NCBI RefSeq assembly: GCF_011075055.1
Contig: NC_058147.1
Location: forward strand, 3,410,001-3,474,000
Length of the DNA stretch: 64,000 nucleotides
Direction of reading: 5' to 3'
Source of the DNA: Mangifera indica
Lineage: Eukaryota > Streptophyta > Magnoliopsida > Sapindales > Anacardiaceae
Position 1 is the stretch's first letter; the number at the start of each line of letters is the position of its first letter. Below the pieces are notes generated by a model. That model was not told the origin of the DNA and made no database searches. It saw nothing but the letters and a program-made list of their open reading frames with translations. Of this stretch, positions 1-15,271 are shown one piece after another. The position numbers and the translations under genes are program-made.

Positions 1-827
1 GAGTTGAGCACTTTTAGCATTCTGTTAGGACCCATGTTTACATCCCCTGCAAATTGAGACACCAAATGCAAAGCAATCAAGAGGAAACAGTTGGAAGAAG
101 AATTGAGATGACAGATGCCAGCAAGTGCAAAAGAAGGAAGGCAGGACCACAAAAGCAAGAAGCTGGTACATGGCAAGATGAGAGAAAGGGTGACGATTAT
201 GGAGAAGAAACAAAAGCTGGAAACAAATCAAGAAGAATCAAGGAGTCAGAATCAAGAGTAGAGGAATAGAAGGAGAAAGCTGGCCTCTCAAATGCCATGC
301 AATTTTTTTGATTTTATTGTGATGCAAACTAATCAGAATATTGTGAACTGGAGTGGATCAATGAAAATCATTGAGTTTGCTTGACAATCTGTTGCACCTA
401 TATCGGGGAAATTAACTATTACTTGACTGCTATATGGGTTGCTTGAGTGTTGGTTGAGAGAAAGGAATTGCAGGGGAGGTTTTCTGGGTTGGACAGAAGA
501 GGAGTTAGTGCTGTAGTGGAAGGAGGTCTCCAGATGCGTATCACATACCGACAAACATGACTTATTTATTAGAGTATTCTACTAATTTTCCTATTATCGG
601 GGACACAAATCAGAACACAAAGGCAGAAATGCAAGATGGAAATATTTATGACCAAACCTTGATCTTCAGGCATGGTCCACCAGTTAGACCACCTGCCTCA
701 CTATCGCAGTTCATTTCCAGGTTCCTGCAGGGTATTAAAGAGGGATTAAGAACAGCTAAACGTGATTAACAGAGCACAAAACCAAATTGAAATCTGGAAG
801 CTGTTGTTGATTAATTGAAAAAAAAAA
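1..827. other. Unresolved left-edge region
   Basis: No gene can be assigned. On the + strand a frame open from about 18 to 269 encodes a lysine/glutamate-rich, strongly charged tail ending at a stop at 267-269. It could be the last coding exon of a gene that begins outside the window, but it has no recognisable domain. A second short + frame (about 557-769) ends in a basic helix-like segment and is also unrecognised. The 3' untranslated region of the ACBP3-like gene on the - strand must lie in the right part of this stretch. Confidence 0.3.
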
Positions 828-2745
828 TCAATCCACTTCAGCAAACAACCTTTCATGTGCACAATCTACTTGATGGCCTGGAAATGACCCTAATGCAGGA
901 GCAGCAGCATCATGTTTTCCTGCTTCATGAGATCCCAATTTGCTATCTCCCTGCACAGAGAATGGCACTCTAATAACATATCCAAACAATATAAGCAGTA
1001 AAAGTCAACAAAAAAACCATAATTTCTCAATGCATCCAAAAAAAAAAAAGAGAAAGAAAGAAAGAAAAGACTTACACAACAATGTTCCTCCATCCACCCA
1101 GGAACTCTATCCGAAAGAAGTTTGACATACTGCTCCATTGCCTCCTCTGGATTCATGTTCCCCAGCCTTTGCCAAGCATTCCTTGCACAACGTAAGCAGG
1201 GCCGTCCATCACTCACACATTGCAGCTCTCAACCCTGTTATTATAACTAGCAATCAAGCTATACCGTGCAACTTCTTAAAGGGTGGGCCCTAAGGCGTCT
1301 TGGATTTTTCAACTCTTCCTAAGTTTGACAAATGCCTCCAGTAATAAATTGTCGGCTCAAACCAATCTTAGTTTTGGTAAAGGCATGGACAACTAAAACT
1401 CACCTGGATGTTGACTTAAAAAAGGTCGATGTATACTTATCTAAACAACTGCATCTGAAGCTAAGGTGCATTCTTAACTACCTCTTTCCAAGTACACCAA
1501 CTTAGGCAATAATCATAAATATAAGTATATAAGTTACTTCTATCTCAGTTGCCAATTGCTAAAATGCTACAGAAAATTGTTATAGAAAAATTTTCTAAGT
1601 ATTTTATCTGGGGTAAAGTTGCATTACTCCATATATTGCCTGATTAATTTCACCTAAGATTTGGTTATGATACAACCTTCAATTCAAGAATTTTGCAAAA
1701 TTCTTAATTTAATTAGTCTAGGTTTCTAGTGTTTATGCAATTCTAGTTTACCATCCCGATCACACAATCACACTCACGGACATCAAAACAAACAAAAACA
1801 GATATCAAAGAAGCATAAAAAGTATCGGAAAGTTTGGTACCACTTGGCACGAGCAGAGACCATAAGAGGAATTGGCTGTGGCTCACGGCAAGGTCCCTCA
1901 GTAGCAATCTTGTGAAGACCATACAACTCCATTTTTACGTCGCTAACCAAATCATCCTTATCTCCAGACCCCAAATACTTGGCAGCCTCTCCAAAAACTT
2001 TCTCCAATTCACTCCTTTCTATCCCCTCCCACTCATCATCCTCCTCTGTTACCAAACCATCCATTGACTCACCGATCTCTCCCGATTTTTCAATAATAAC
2101 ATGATTATTTACAACAGATTCTTCAATAATAATATTACTATTATCATTTACACCCAATTCTTCCATAATAACATTATCATTGACACCCGATTCCTTGATA
2201 ATAACACTATCGTTGACAGCCGATTCTTCAATATCAACATTATTGTTTACAGCCGACTCTGGAATAATCACATCATTATTTACAGCCATTTCTTCATTTT
2301 CAAATGTTTCTTCGACCAAATTCTCCTCCGTGTTCGCTTCTTTCTCCACAATTTCCTCCTCCGATGATTCTTTGCACGGTCCACGAACCTCCATCAATTT
2401 TTCCGGTGACTGGAAGCGTTCGGATTCGATTTCTTCGCCATGTGACACTGACTCCGCGATTTCTTCGGCATGTTGAACCCCTCCTTGAAATTTCTCCACT
2501 TTTTCCACAGTTTCTTCGACTAATTGAACTCTATCTTCTCCTTCGAGTACTCCAACATTCAAGTTCTCTCCATACTGCAATTCCTCCATAATATCATCCT
2601 CATCAACGTCTTTGAGCTCGGTGGCGGCAGAGTTAGAATCATGAGCAGCACCAGCAGGCATGGCAAGCGAAACCAGCTTAGCAACAAAATAAGAAAACAA
2701 GGCGGCGATAAAAACAGTTAAAACCAACTCATGAAGAAGCTCCAT
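828..2745 (-). CDS. ACBP3: Acyl-CoA-binding domain protein, ACBP3-like
   Basis: Three exons (2745-1841, 1181-1076, 950-828) encode 377 residues. Residues 1-26 form a hydrophobic signal peptide or membrane anchor. A long acidic linker follows, then the acyl-CoA-binding domain at about 247-331, with the family motifs YGLHKIATEGPC and KWNAWQRLGNMNPEEAM; the last motif is split by intron 1 (donor within the Trp codon). This order (N-terminal hydrophobic segment, acidic middle, C-terminal ACB domain) is that of class III plant ACBPs such as Arabidopsis ACBP3, which bind acyl-CoA and phospholipids and act in the secretory pathway or apoplast in lipid turnover, autophagy and senescence. The Met at 2745 was chosen over the one at 2766 because MELLHEL leads straight into the hydrophobic segment. 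The linker holds six imperfect 11-residue repeats (see separate entry). A TATA-like element lies near 2841-2847. Confidence 0.93.
2083..2286 (-). repeat. Coding tandem repeat in ACBP3 linker
   Basis: Six imperfect units of about 33 bp within exon 1 of the ACBP3-like gene each encode a version of VNxxVIIEESx: VNNDVIIPESA, VNNNVDIEESA, VNDSVIIKESG, VNDNVIMEELG, a 13-residue unit and VNNHVIIEKSG. All units keep the frame. The repeat lengthens the acidic linker between the N-terminal anchor and the ligand-binding domain. Confidence 0.85.
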
Positions 2746-4419
2746 TCTCTGACAACAAACAAACAAGATAAAATTAGAAATTACAATTTACAAGGAGAGA
2801 AGAACGAAGAAGATGAAACAGAGACGACAAGCGTAGAAAGTTATATACATGATTAAATTATAAAATAAATAAATAAAAGCAAAGCGACTAAGAGGGAAAG
2901 GATATTTGTAGAGCAGAGCAAAGCATATTCTTCTCTACCTTTGGATCGCTTTTCCTAAATTGTGGAGCATTGCGGGTCCCACTTTCTGGGTTAACGGTGG
3001 TTTAGCCACGGAACTCTCTAATTAAATAAAAGTGAAGCTGACTCGGCGACGGGTCACATTAACCCGGTAGCGACCTGTCATCGTCGTTTGTACCACTGAG
3101 TCGCTATCATAGCGCGTGTCTCATTATACGCGGCTTTTTTTAATATTTATCACAAAGTTATTATTTATAATATTAATAAGGGTATATATAAAAATAATTA
3201 ATCTTTTTCTTTTTTCACTTCAATAATCATTAGTCTTTTTTTTTTTATATATAAATTTAATTTTCTTTTGTCATCCATCACTTGGGTTTATAAAATCTCT
3301 ACCATTTGGATTTTAAAAAAATCAAATAATTTCTAATTTTTAACTTTTTGGTTTGAAGATTTATAAAGTAATTCAAAGATTTTTTTATTCATTGTTGTTG
3401 GTCCTAGTTCATTGTTCTTGGTCCGGGTTCATTGTTCTTTATTGGACCTTGTTTAGTCACATGTTTAATGTGCTTTGAGTTTATAAAATGTGGAAAAAGG
3501 TTAAATCTACATGTTTGTTTTTTATAATCCATTGTGTTAATTTGTACATAAATACTAGTTTGAATGTAAAGTTCTATTTTTAGGTTTATTGACTTTAATA
3601 AATTTTGTTTTTATTTTGCCAATCGGTGCTATATATATTGTTCAAATTAAAACAAATTTTTTTTTTTTATGCACAAATATATTAAGAAGAGAAAACTTGT
3701 AAACCCATAAGAAAGACACGATTACAATCTAAGCTTGTTTTGTCAAAGACGGGACAACAAGAAACAAACAAAGATAAAATCAATAAATATAATCTTTATA
3801 GAAAAATTAACAAAACTGATAGAGTATGAGAATTTTTAAAGAAAAGTTTTGAATTCGAACTTCTATTATATTTATAAATTCTCTAATTAATTACTTAAAA
3901 AAAAAAAAGATACAATCGATACTAAAACAAATTTTTAATTTCCAATTAGCATCGTTTCTTATGCCAACTAAAGTCAAAACTTGTAAATCACTCAAATAAC
4001 ATAAAATGTTATAAAATTACTCAACCCCCTTGTTCACATTTCTTTGTCAATCGGGTACTAATGATAAATAATATATTGGTGTTTCAAAATTCCAACTTGT
4101 TCCGCAAATTGTCTAGTTTATTGGATAGTGTCTTACTCAAAATATTTTAGTAAATTTGATCTTATCACACATGTTCTAGCATGCGATTGATTGTCGAGTG
4201 AGTATGTGGGGTTTCCCGTAACGCCTGAATTAAAAAGGTTGAAAATTTAGTTTAAGACTCCCGTAGATTGTTAAGTGTAAGGGTAAATTTATATCGAATT
4301 AAGTTAATTAATTACATTAGTGTAGAGTTATAGTTGTGTTTCTTTGGATATAAAATTAGTTATTTTAATTAATATAAAGTGCATAATCATTTTATTTATT
4401 GTTAAAAATATTTTTTTTG

Positions 4420-4595
4420 AGAGTAATATTATACGTATCTATTTTTATGTATACAAATGAATATACATATAGCGTGTTATCATATAATTGAGTGTTATGT
4501 TATCTTTAATTTAAAATAACTTTATTATTTAATTAAATATATCAAATATATATTTATTTATATATTTAAAATAAGTATATATAATTTTATTAATT
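4420..4595. repeat. AT-rich MITE-like repeat, copy 1
   Basis: Left end GAGTAATATTATACGTATCT and right end AAATAAGTATATATAATTTT are roughly inverse to each other. The core resembles the cores of the elements at about 4979-5153, 5310-5445 and 35712-35875. The class is uncertain because the low complexity hides target-site duplications. Confidence 0.45.
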
Positions 4596-4978
4596 TTTTA
4601 ATAAGGTGGTTGAGCAAATACATTACCAAGGGAATAAGGATTTGAAGAAGCAAAGGAAATGAGGTGAAGGAATGTTTAAGCAAAGTGAAGGGTGAAGCTT
4701 TTATATGAATAAACTCATTAAAAATAAATAATGCATTTTTTAGCGTACACGTGTAACTTCTGTCATTAAATATGATAATCAGTATTAATTTATATATTAA
4801 TAATAACATAAAATAATATTTAATCAATCCATCATACTTCATTGCTAATAACAAATTAATATTAATTATACATTTGAAAATGATCTGAAAAGTAATTTTA
4901 AATTGGGGTGTGATATGACTTTTTCAGTATCAACAGTAAAAGAAATATAATAAATTTTTATGAATTTTTTCACTTTTT

Positions 4979-5153
4979 AACTTCAATTAAATTATGTGTA
5001 TTTATTTTTTATATACAATTCGTGTATACAATTAATGTGTCACCATGTGATTGAATAATTTTAAATTAAATATAAAATAATACTTAATCGTATGATGGCA
5101 TATTATTTATGTACAAAAATTATATACAAAAAATAAGTATACATAATATTCCT
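4979..5153. repeat. AT-rich MITE-like repeat, copy 2
   Basis: Inverted ends of about 40 bp: the left arm begins ATTATGTGTATTTATTTTTT, and the right arm read in reverse complement begins ATTATGTATACTTATTTTTT. The core, with TTAAATTAAATATAAAATAA, recurs at several other sites in the window (for example about 7500, 24400, 25600, 35800, 50980 and 51570). Confidence 0.55.
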
Positions 5154-5245
5154 CTTTTATCTGTACTCTTAATCATACAAATAAATAATAATTTGATCTA
5201 ATTAAAAGAAATAATTTCTTTTTTTCCATTTTAATAGAACAATAA

Positions 5246-5248
<3 letters not shown>

Positions 5249-5306
<58 letters not shown>
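5249..5306. repeat. TA dinucleotide microsatellite
   Basis: An uninterrupted run of about 29 TA units. It lies between two AT-rich MITE-like repeats, suggesting it grew from a repeat end. Its length is likely variable between individuals. Confidence 0.97.
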
Positions 5307-5314
<8 letters not shown>

Positions 5315-5608
5315 CAAATTATATGTTATTATATGAGTGAATGAGTTTAATTTAAATAAAAAGTAATAATCAATCACGTAATGATGTTTAATCTATATAT
5401 CTAAATTATGTATAAAAAATATGTGTACATAGTATTGTTTAGGGATGACAATAATGAGGGGTGAGGAGGGGATCTCAATCCCTTTTCCCATTACAGTGAT
5501 AATAACGATTCCTCGTCCCTTCCTTATAAAAAAAATCTCCTCCGTATCCCCATCCCTACAAGGAAAAACCTCTTTTTTTACCTTCTAAACATAATATAAA
5601 TATATTAA

Positions 5609-6446
5609 CGGCTAAAGACAATTTTTCACCTAAGTTTTAGTATAATCTCAAAAGCACAACTATAAACACATAAAAAACCCGAAACACCCACCCATAGACT
5701 AACTGCTATTAAAATTTTCAATTAGAAATAGAAGTAAAATTATCATTTTAACCCTAAAACCTTAAAAATTTATATCATTTTCTCTTTTATTTTAAAAAAT
5801 TAACAATTTGCCCCCATGATTACACTTTGAAAATTTTTTCCCCTTTTTAGGTTTCATCTCCAATGGCTTAGAAATTTGACCGATGATCAGGAAGAAGTTA
5901 CGGTCATATTCAATGAAGGATGACCTTTTGTTCTTTCAAATCTAAAAAACAAAGTGTTGTCTAGATCGAGAAGAAGCGACTACAAAGGATGGCGAAACGT
6001 TGTCTTTCATTGTTTGGACGACACAAGTAAGAACAATAAAGAGTTATCTTTCATTGTTGTGTTTGGACGATGCGATAAAGGACGATGAAATATTGTCCTT
6101 CATAATGGTGGGTGGCTGTCCTTTATGGTCAAATTTGGAAGATAGATGAAAAGCGTCAAAGTCAGATGGAATGGTGGTAACTGGAGAAGGGAAACAAACC
6201 TTAGGGGTGAAATTTAAACTTTTCAAATTTTGAAAATGCAGTGAAATGTTAGTTTTTAAAACTTAAGGGGAAATAATATCAATTTTAAGGTTTTAAGGTT
6301 TAGGGATAAAATGACAATTTTACCCATGCCTCTAACTGAAAATGTTGATGACAATTAGTCCATTAATGAATGTTTGGGTTTCTATATATCGTGGGTATGA
6401 TTTTAAGATTAGGGTAAACCTTGGGTGGAAAATAATCCTTTTGTCT
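5609..6446. mobile_element. Mutator-like nonautonomous TIR element, copy A
   Basis: An 838-bp element flanked by an exact 9-bp direct duplication, ATATATTAA, at 5600-5608 and 6447-6455. The left end (CGGCTAAAGACAATTTTTCA) and the reverse complement of the right end (AGACAAAAGGATTATTTTCC, then ACCCAAGGTTTA) are inverted repeats of the family seen at 54.4, 52.0, 22.7, 37.3 and 62.4 kb. The interior has no transposase. It contains an imperfect tandem duplication around GTTGTCTTTCATTGTTTGGA. A 9-bp duplication is typical of the Mutator superfamily, but the site is AT-rich, which weakens the argument. Confidence 0.65.
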
Positions 6447-6794
6447 ATATATTAAATAACAAAATTAAAACTAATCAGTTATTTCAAATATCACAAATAT
6501 TATATATTATTCAACTTAATATACACAACTAAAATATAAATAAATTTAAAAGACATAAATAATTTAAAACTATAAAGATAAGTTAATATTTTAAATAAAT
6601 ATATTAATATAAAAAGACGTGAATAGAAATAAAGATAAGGATGAAGGCGAGAATAAGGCAGGGCGGGGACATAAATATCTTTGTCCCCAATTATAGAGAT
6701 ATTTTTTTGTTTTTTTTTGTTTCCATTTCTATTAAATAATCTTCTATTTGTTATGATTAAAAACCTTAAATTCGGATAGAAATTATAATCTTTA

Positions 6795-7276
6795 GGGTGC
6801 GTTTGGTTGAGGGTTTTTAAGATTACCTTGGTAATCTATCTTTTATTCCCTTGTTTGGTTTGTCAGTAATAAAAGATTACAGTAATCTTCTATTATCAAT
6901 GCTGACGTGACAGGTAATATAGGTGGTAATCTGATTACAACCTTCACCTTTGGTATTTAAAGATTACTAGGGTAATCTTGAGTTTATTATAGAAAAATTA
7001 TTATTTATTAATTTTTTGAGATAAAAATAAATTTATTTTTAATTAATATGATAAATAATATAAAAAATATTTAAAAATAATTATATTCAAGGGCATTTAA
7101 GTAAAATAATTTACTAGTAATCTTTTATTACCTTTAATCAAACATAATAATTATTTATTCCTATTAAATTTTATCAAACATAGTAATCATTTATACCCAG
7201 TAATATTTTAATTAATCTATCTTTAAGGTAATATTTTTATTTTGGTAATAAAATATTACCCAAATCAAACACTCCC
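6795..7276. mobile_element. Tourist-like MITE, copy 1
   Basis: A 482-bp element with ends GGGTGCGTTTGGTT and, inverted, GGGAGTGTTTGATT, flanked by TTA duplications (6792-6794 and 7277-7279). The terminal pattern and 3-bp TTA/TAA target fit the PIF/Harbinger superfamily. A near full-length second copy in opposite orientation lies at 57938-58418, and a decayed third copy lies near 49195-49525. Confidence 0.85.
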
Positions 7277-8605
7277 TTAGTATTGTTTTTAATGGAAAAT
7301 TGTGTCATAGTTTAGTCAAGCCCAAGGGCCTCAACCCAGTATCAATGAGGCCTCAATTGTTCACTGTGCGTTAAAGGCTATCGTTTGGGCCAGCCCATCC
7401 AACCACGTTAAAGATTTTGGATTGTTTCGGCTTGACGTTAGTAGGAATCTGTTCATCCTCTAGGGCTTTGCTTGAGAGATTTTTTTTAATATATATATAT
7501 AATATTTAAGTATATAAATAATATATTATATATAATTAAATATTTTAAATTAAAAATAAAATAATATTTAATTATATATAAAATATTATTCATAGGCATA
7601 ATATTATATAATAATATTTAAATCAGAAACCGACATGAATTTTAATAAATTATAACAATATGACATTAATAATGATGATGAAGGTTGAAAAGAAGCATGT
7701 ATGAATAAAACTAGTCATAGGTTAAAAATAGGTCCACTCCACTCCACCCCACCACTGCCACTCGTATTCCACCGCCAGTGACTAGTGAGCTCCAGCTGTA
7801 TGCTTCTTCAAGCACTACTCACGGGCACGGCAATTATTTCTTTCTAAATTTATTTATTAATTCATGCAATCTTCAACTTCAAGGTGTTGAATGTGAGCCA
7901 TTTGGATATTGTAATTTGATTTTCTTTCCACAGTAATTTTATTTATTGGGTCAGAGAAGTCTTCCCTTCCCAGCCCTCTTCAACGACAAACCTGACACTA
8001 CACGCGTCAGGGAAATTACCCGTAAAATACAAAACTACCCTCAACTTTTCCTAATTGTATTTCCATGCTAACTTTATTATATTATGTTCATCAAACGCCA
8101 CCGTTAACGCAGTTAAGTTGCAAATAGACGCAAGTTTTGAATTACAAATTTACCTTTATTTTGCGCATTCAGATCTAAGACAGTAAACACAAGTAACGCA
8201 TTCATAAAATTCTATCTTTAAACCAAGCAAAGTCTTGCTTTCCAACCACAAATGTTTCACTTTATTTTAAGTGATGAAAGACTAAAAACAGGAAAATTAC
8301 TATTATGGCCCTCGTCTGTTAAACATGACGGAAGTTAGTTAACGTCTGGATAGTTTTTTTTGGAGGATTTTGGGTATGATTATCACCCAAGGTATTAGCA
8401 AAAACTCCAGGGGTAATTTTGATAAATTAAAAACCCTTGATTTATTTGAGGAGAATTAAAGCAGTAGTCTGGTCTACCAAATTGGATTCCCTATTTAAGT
8501 CTTCATCTTTGAAAGCTATTGGCGTTGCAATTTGATCTCTCTTTTGGTGCTTTCGTTCCGTGTCTCTCGCCTGAGCCCTAGCCTGACATCAACAAGAAAA
8601 AAAAA

Positions 8606-9601
8606 ATGGGAGGCGGCAACGGCCAGAAGTCAAGGATGGCTCGTGAGAGGAACATGGAGAAGCAAAAAGCCGCCGCTAAGGGTAAACTTCTCTGTTCGTT
8701 TGGTGTCCTAGAAACACTTGTGGATATCGTTTTCTTTGTGATTTTACTTTCCAAAATAATAGAAAATTTGAGTCAAGTCGTCGATTTAAGTGAGTCTTGA
8801 GTCGCTACAGGCCAAACAATGAAACAATAGATTACAAGTTTTTTTTTAAATTTATATAATATTATTATTTGTGTATCCTCTGAGATCTGCTGGTTCCTCT
8901 ATATATCTTGATTCAACGATTGATGATCGGATTGATATTTGCACAGGAAGTCAGCTTGAGTCAAACAAGAAAGCCATGAGCATCCAGGTACTGCTATTAG
9001 CCTTGCTTGTGCTTATTTTCCATTCCATCGTCACGTTAAATGAAAACTGAGTTAATTAACTTCAAATTAAATAGGTCTCTGTGATGGCTTGAGACCGTAA
9101 ATTGCTTCTAAGGGTTTGTGTGCTTGATAGAAATGGGATATTATGATTCAGATGACAAAGACAATGAGAATATGAATATCTCACTTTTTTCTGCATCAAT
9201 CATATAGCAATTCTCATTCTCGATTCCATCCAATCTTGTGATTCTTGGTAGTTTGATTGTTGCCTACTTGAGTGTTAATACCCTGATGGATGAGAATAAC
9301 ATTCTAGCATTTGTAAAGGAATGCACTTCTGGTATCGTGTTGAGTTTCCCAAGCTCATCAGGTGGATGAAATATTAGCGGACATGACATGATCTTTGATT
9401 AAAATGTTGGAGGAGTGATTATATAGTTGCCTAGAATTTCAGTTTTGGTTTACTTACGGATGTTGAAAATGTTGATTGCAGTGCAAAGTGTGCATGCAGA
9501 CGTTCATTTGTACCACTTCGGAGGTGAAATGCAAGGAACACGCGGAAGCCAAACACCCCAAATCTGATTTATACACATGTTTCCCCCATCTTAAGAAATG
9601 A
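8606..9601 (+). CDS. SERF/4F5-like small zinc-binding protein
   Basis: Three exons (8606-8681, 8947-8987, 9482-9601) encode 78 residues. The N-terminal part (MGGGNGQKSRMARERN and a lysine/alanine-rich helix) is the SERF/4F5-type segment. The C-terminal part holds a C2H2 arrangement with Cys40, Cys43, His59 and His64 in the context CKVCMQTFICTT and EHAEAKHP, ending in FPHLKK. Length and both halves match Arabidopsis At2g23090, a conserved plant protein of undefined role; a predicted nucleic-acid-binding or chaperone-like function is only inference. The start is fixed by the conserved MGGGN. The gene is convergent with CK2 alpha, with 460 bp between the two stop codons. Confidence 0.95.
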
Positions 9602-10061
9602 GGCAGTAGCGAGAAAAGAAATACAAACAAGGGCTCCAAGCCCCTCTCTGTCTCCTCTAATATCTTAATCGTGATTATATAGTCATCCTTGTAGACTCTT
9701 TTATGTCAAATTGATCAAGTCTGTGGACTATATCATGTAATCGTTTCTTTACCCAGTTACCTTTATTTGCATGCCTAATAGATGTGTTTATTTTTGACAA
9801 GCAAATCGATACTTTTCACTGAGCAGTAGGAATCTATTGCAAATGGTCGAATGGTTATACAAGGAGCCAATTGGGCATGAGCAGTGTAGATAAATAATGT
9901 AATAACTGGTAAGCTTTGGAAAAGTATAGCAGAATTATGAGCTTTAAAGTTTACCAAACATGATGCCTACATATTGGAGTATGCAAGATTACAAGAGAAA
10001 ATCATGGAAGTTTGCAGTAGGCTTGAATACGGCTGACCAAGTAGCAAGTAGTACGGTTTTA
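9602..10061. other. Convergent 3' region between two genes
   Basis: This 460-bp stretch must contain the 3' untranslated regions of both the SERF-like gene and CK2 alpha. Short open frames here lack any coding signature. I see no repeats or RNA genes. Confidence 0.6.
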
Positions 10062-14593
<4,532 letters not shown>

Positions 14594-15271
14594 GCCTAGT
14601 CTCTAATGAAATAATGGCAGAGGTTCAGGAATTCGACCTTTAGCGTTACTGTGGTTGACGGAGGTTATCGCGATAACTAACACCGGTTCAGTCACCACTT
14701 GTTTGGTAATATAATACTCTCCCTTAATTCTACGAAACGCAAAGTCCTCCCTTTTCGATTAAATATACATTATGAGACATATTTCTATTTTCTTTCGTGG
14801 ATGAGAATAATAATGTAATTTACTAATTTATAAAAAAAAAGTATCCTTAAATTAAAAAATATAATAAGTTAAAAAAATTAAAAATTTAAAAAAATTATTT
14901 TCTATTGCTTCCGAAACAAACCATTAATTCAGTTGAATTTGATCCGCTTTAATTTTAATTTTTAATATCAAAAGCCAGTAGATATAGAAGTATTGATGGG
15001 TAAAATTCAAAACAGACGAACATAAAAATATTTTGATAAGCTCAAAACTTTACATCTGGAATTGAACCATTCGGTACAAATCAACATTGTTCCTTATGGG
15101 ACAATGAACAAGGAGAGAACCATGGAGAAATGTTTCAATCCCACTGTGAATTAACTTAGCTCAAGCTGGAGAATTGATGCTGACTCTCTTGTCCTAGAGA
15201 TGCTGAACTTCAGGCTACAGGCTACAAGCTACAAGCCACCACATTTAAGGAAAACCCTGCATCATTATTCT
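14594..15271. other. Spacer between CK2 alpha and TAF4
   Basis: The right end holds the 3' region of TAF4 and the left end the promoter and 5' leader of CK2 alpha, both on the - strand. The middle (about 14740-15000) is AT-rich without recognisable genes. No clear TATA box was found close to the CK2 alpha start. Confidence 0.55.

Larger units (their letters stand above)
2746..8605. other. 5.9-kb AT-rich repeat-filled spacer
   Basis: Apart from the ACBP3 promoter at the left (about 2750-3000) and the promoter of the SERF-like gene at the right (about 8450-8605), I see only decayed repeats: several short AT-rich MITE-like copies, a long TA microsatellite, a Mutator-like TIR element and a Tourist-like MITE (listed separately). 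From about 5445 there is also a sequence beginning TAGGGATGACAATAATGAGG, which resembles hAT-type termini. No open frame in this stretch has coding character. Confidence 0.7.

Noticed and set aside
5442..6700. A full hAT element starting TAGGGATGACAAT and enclosing copy A
   Set aside because: The left terminus is suggestive, but no matching inverted right end could be identified near 6640-6700.
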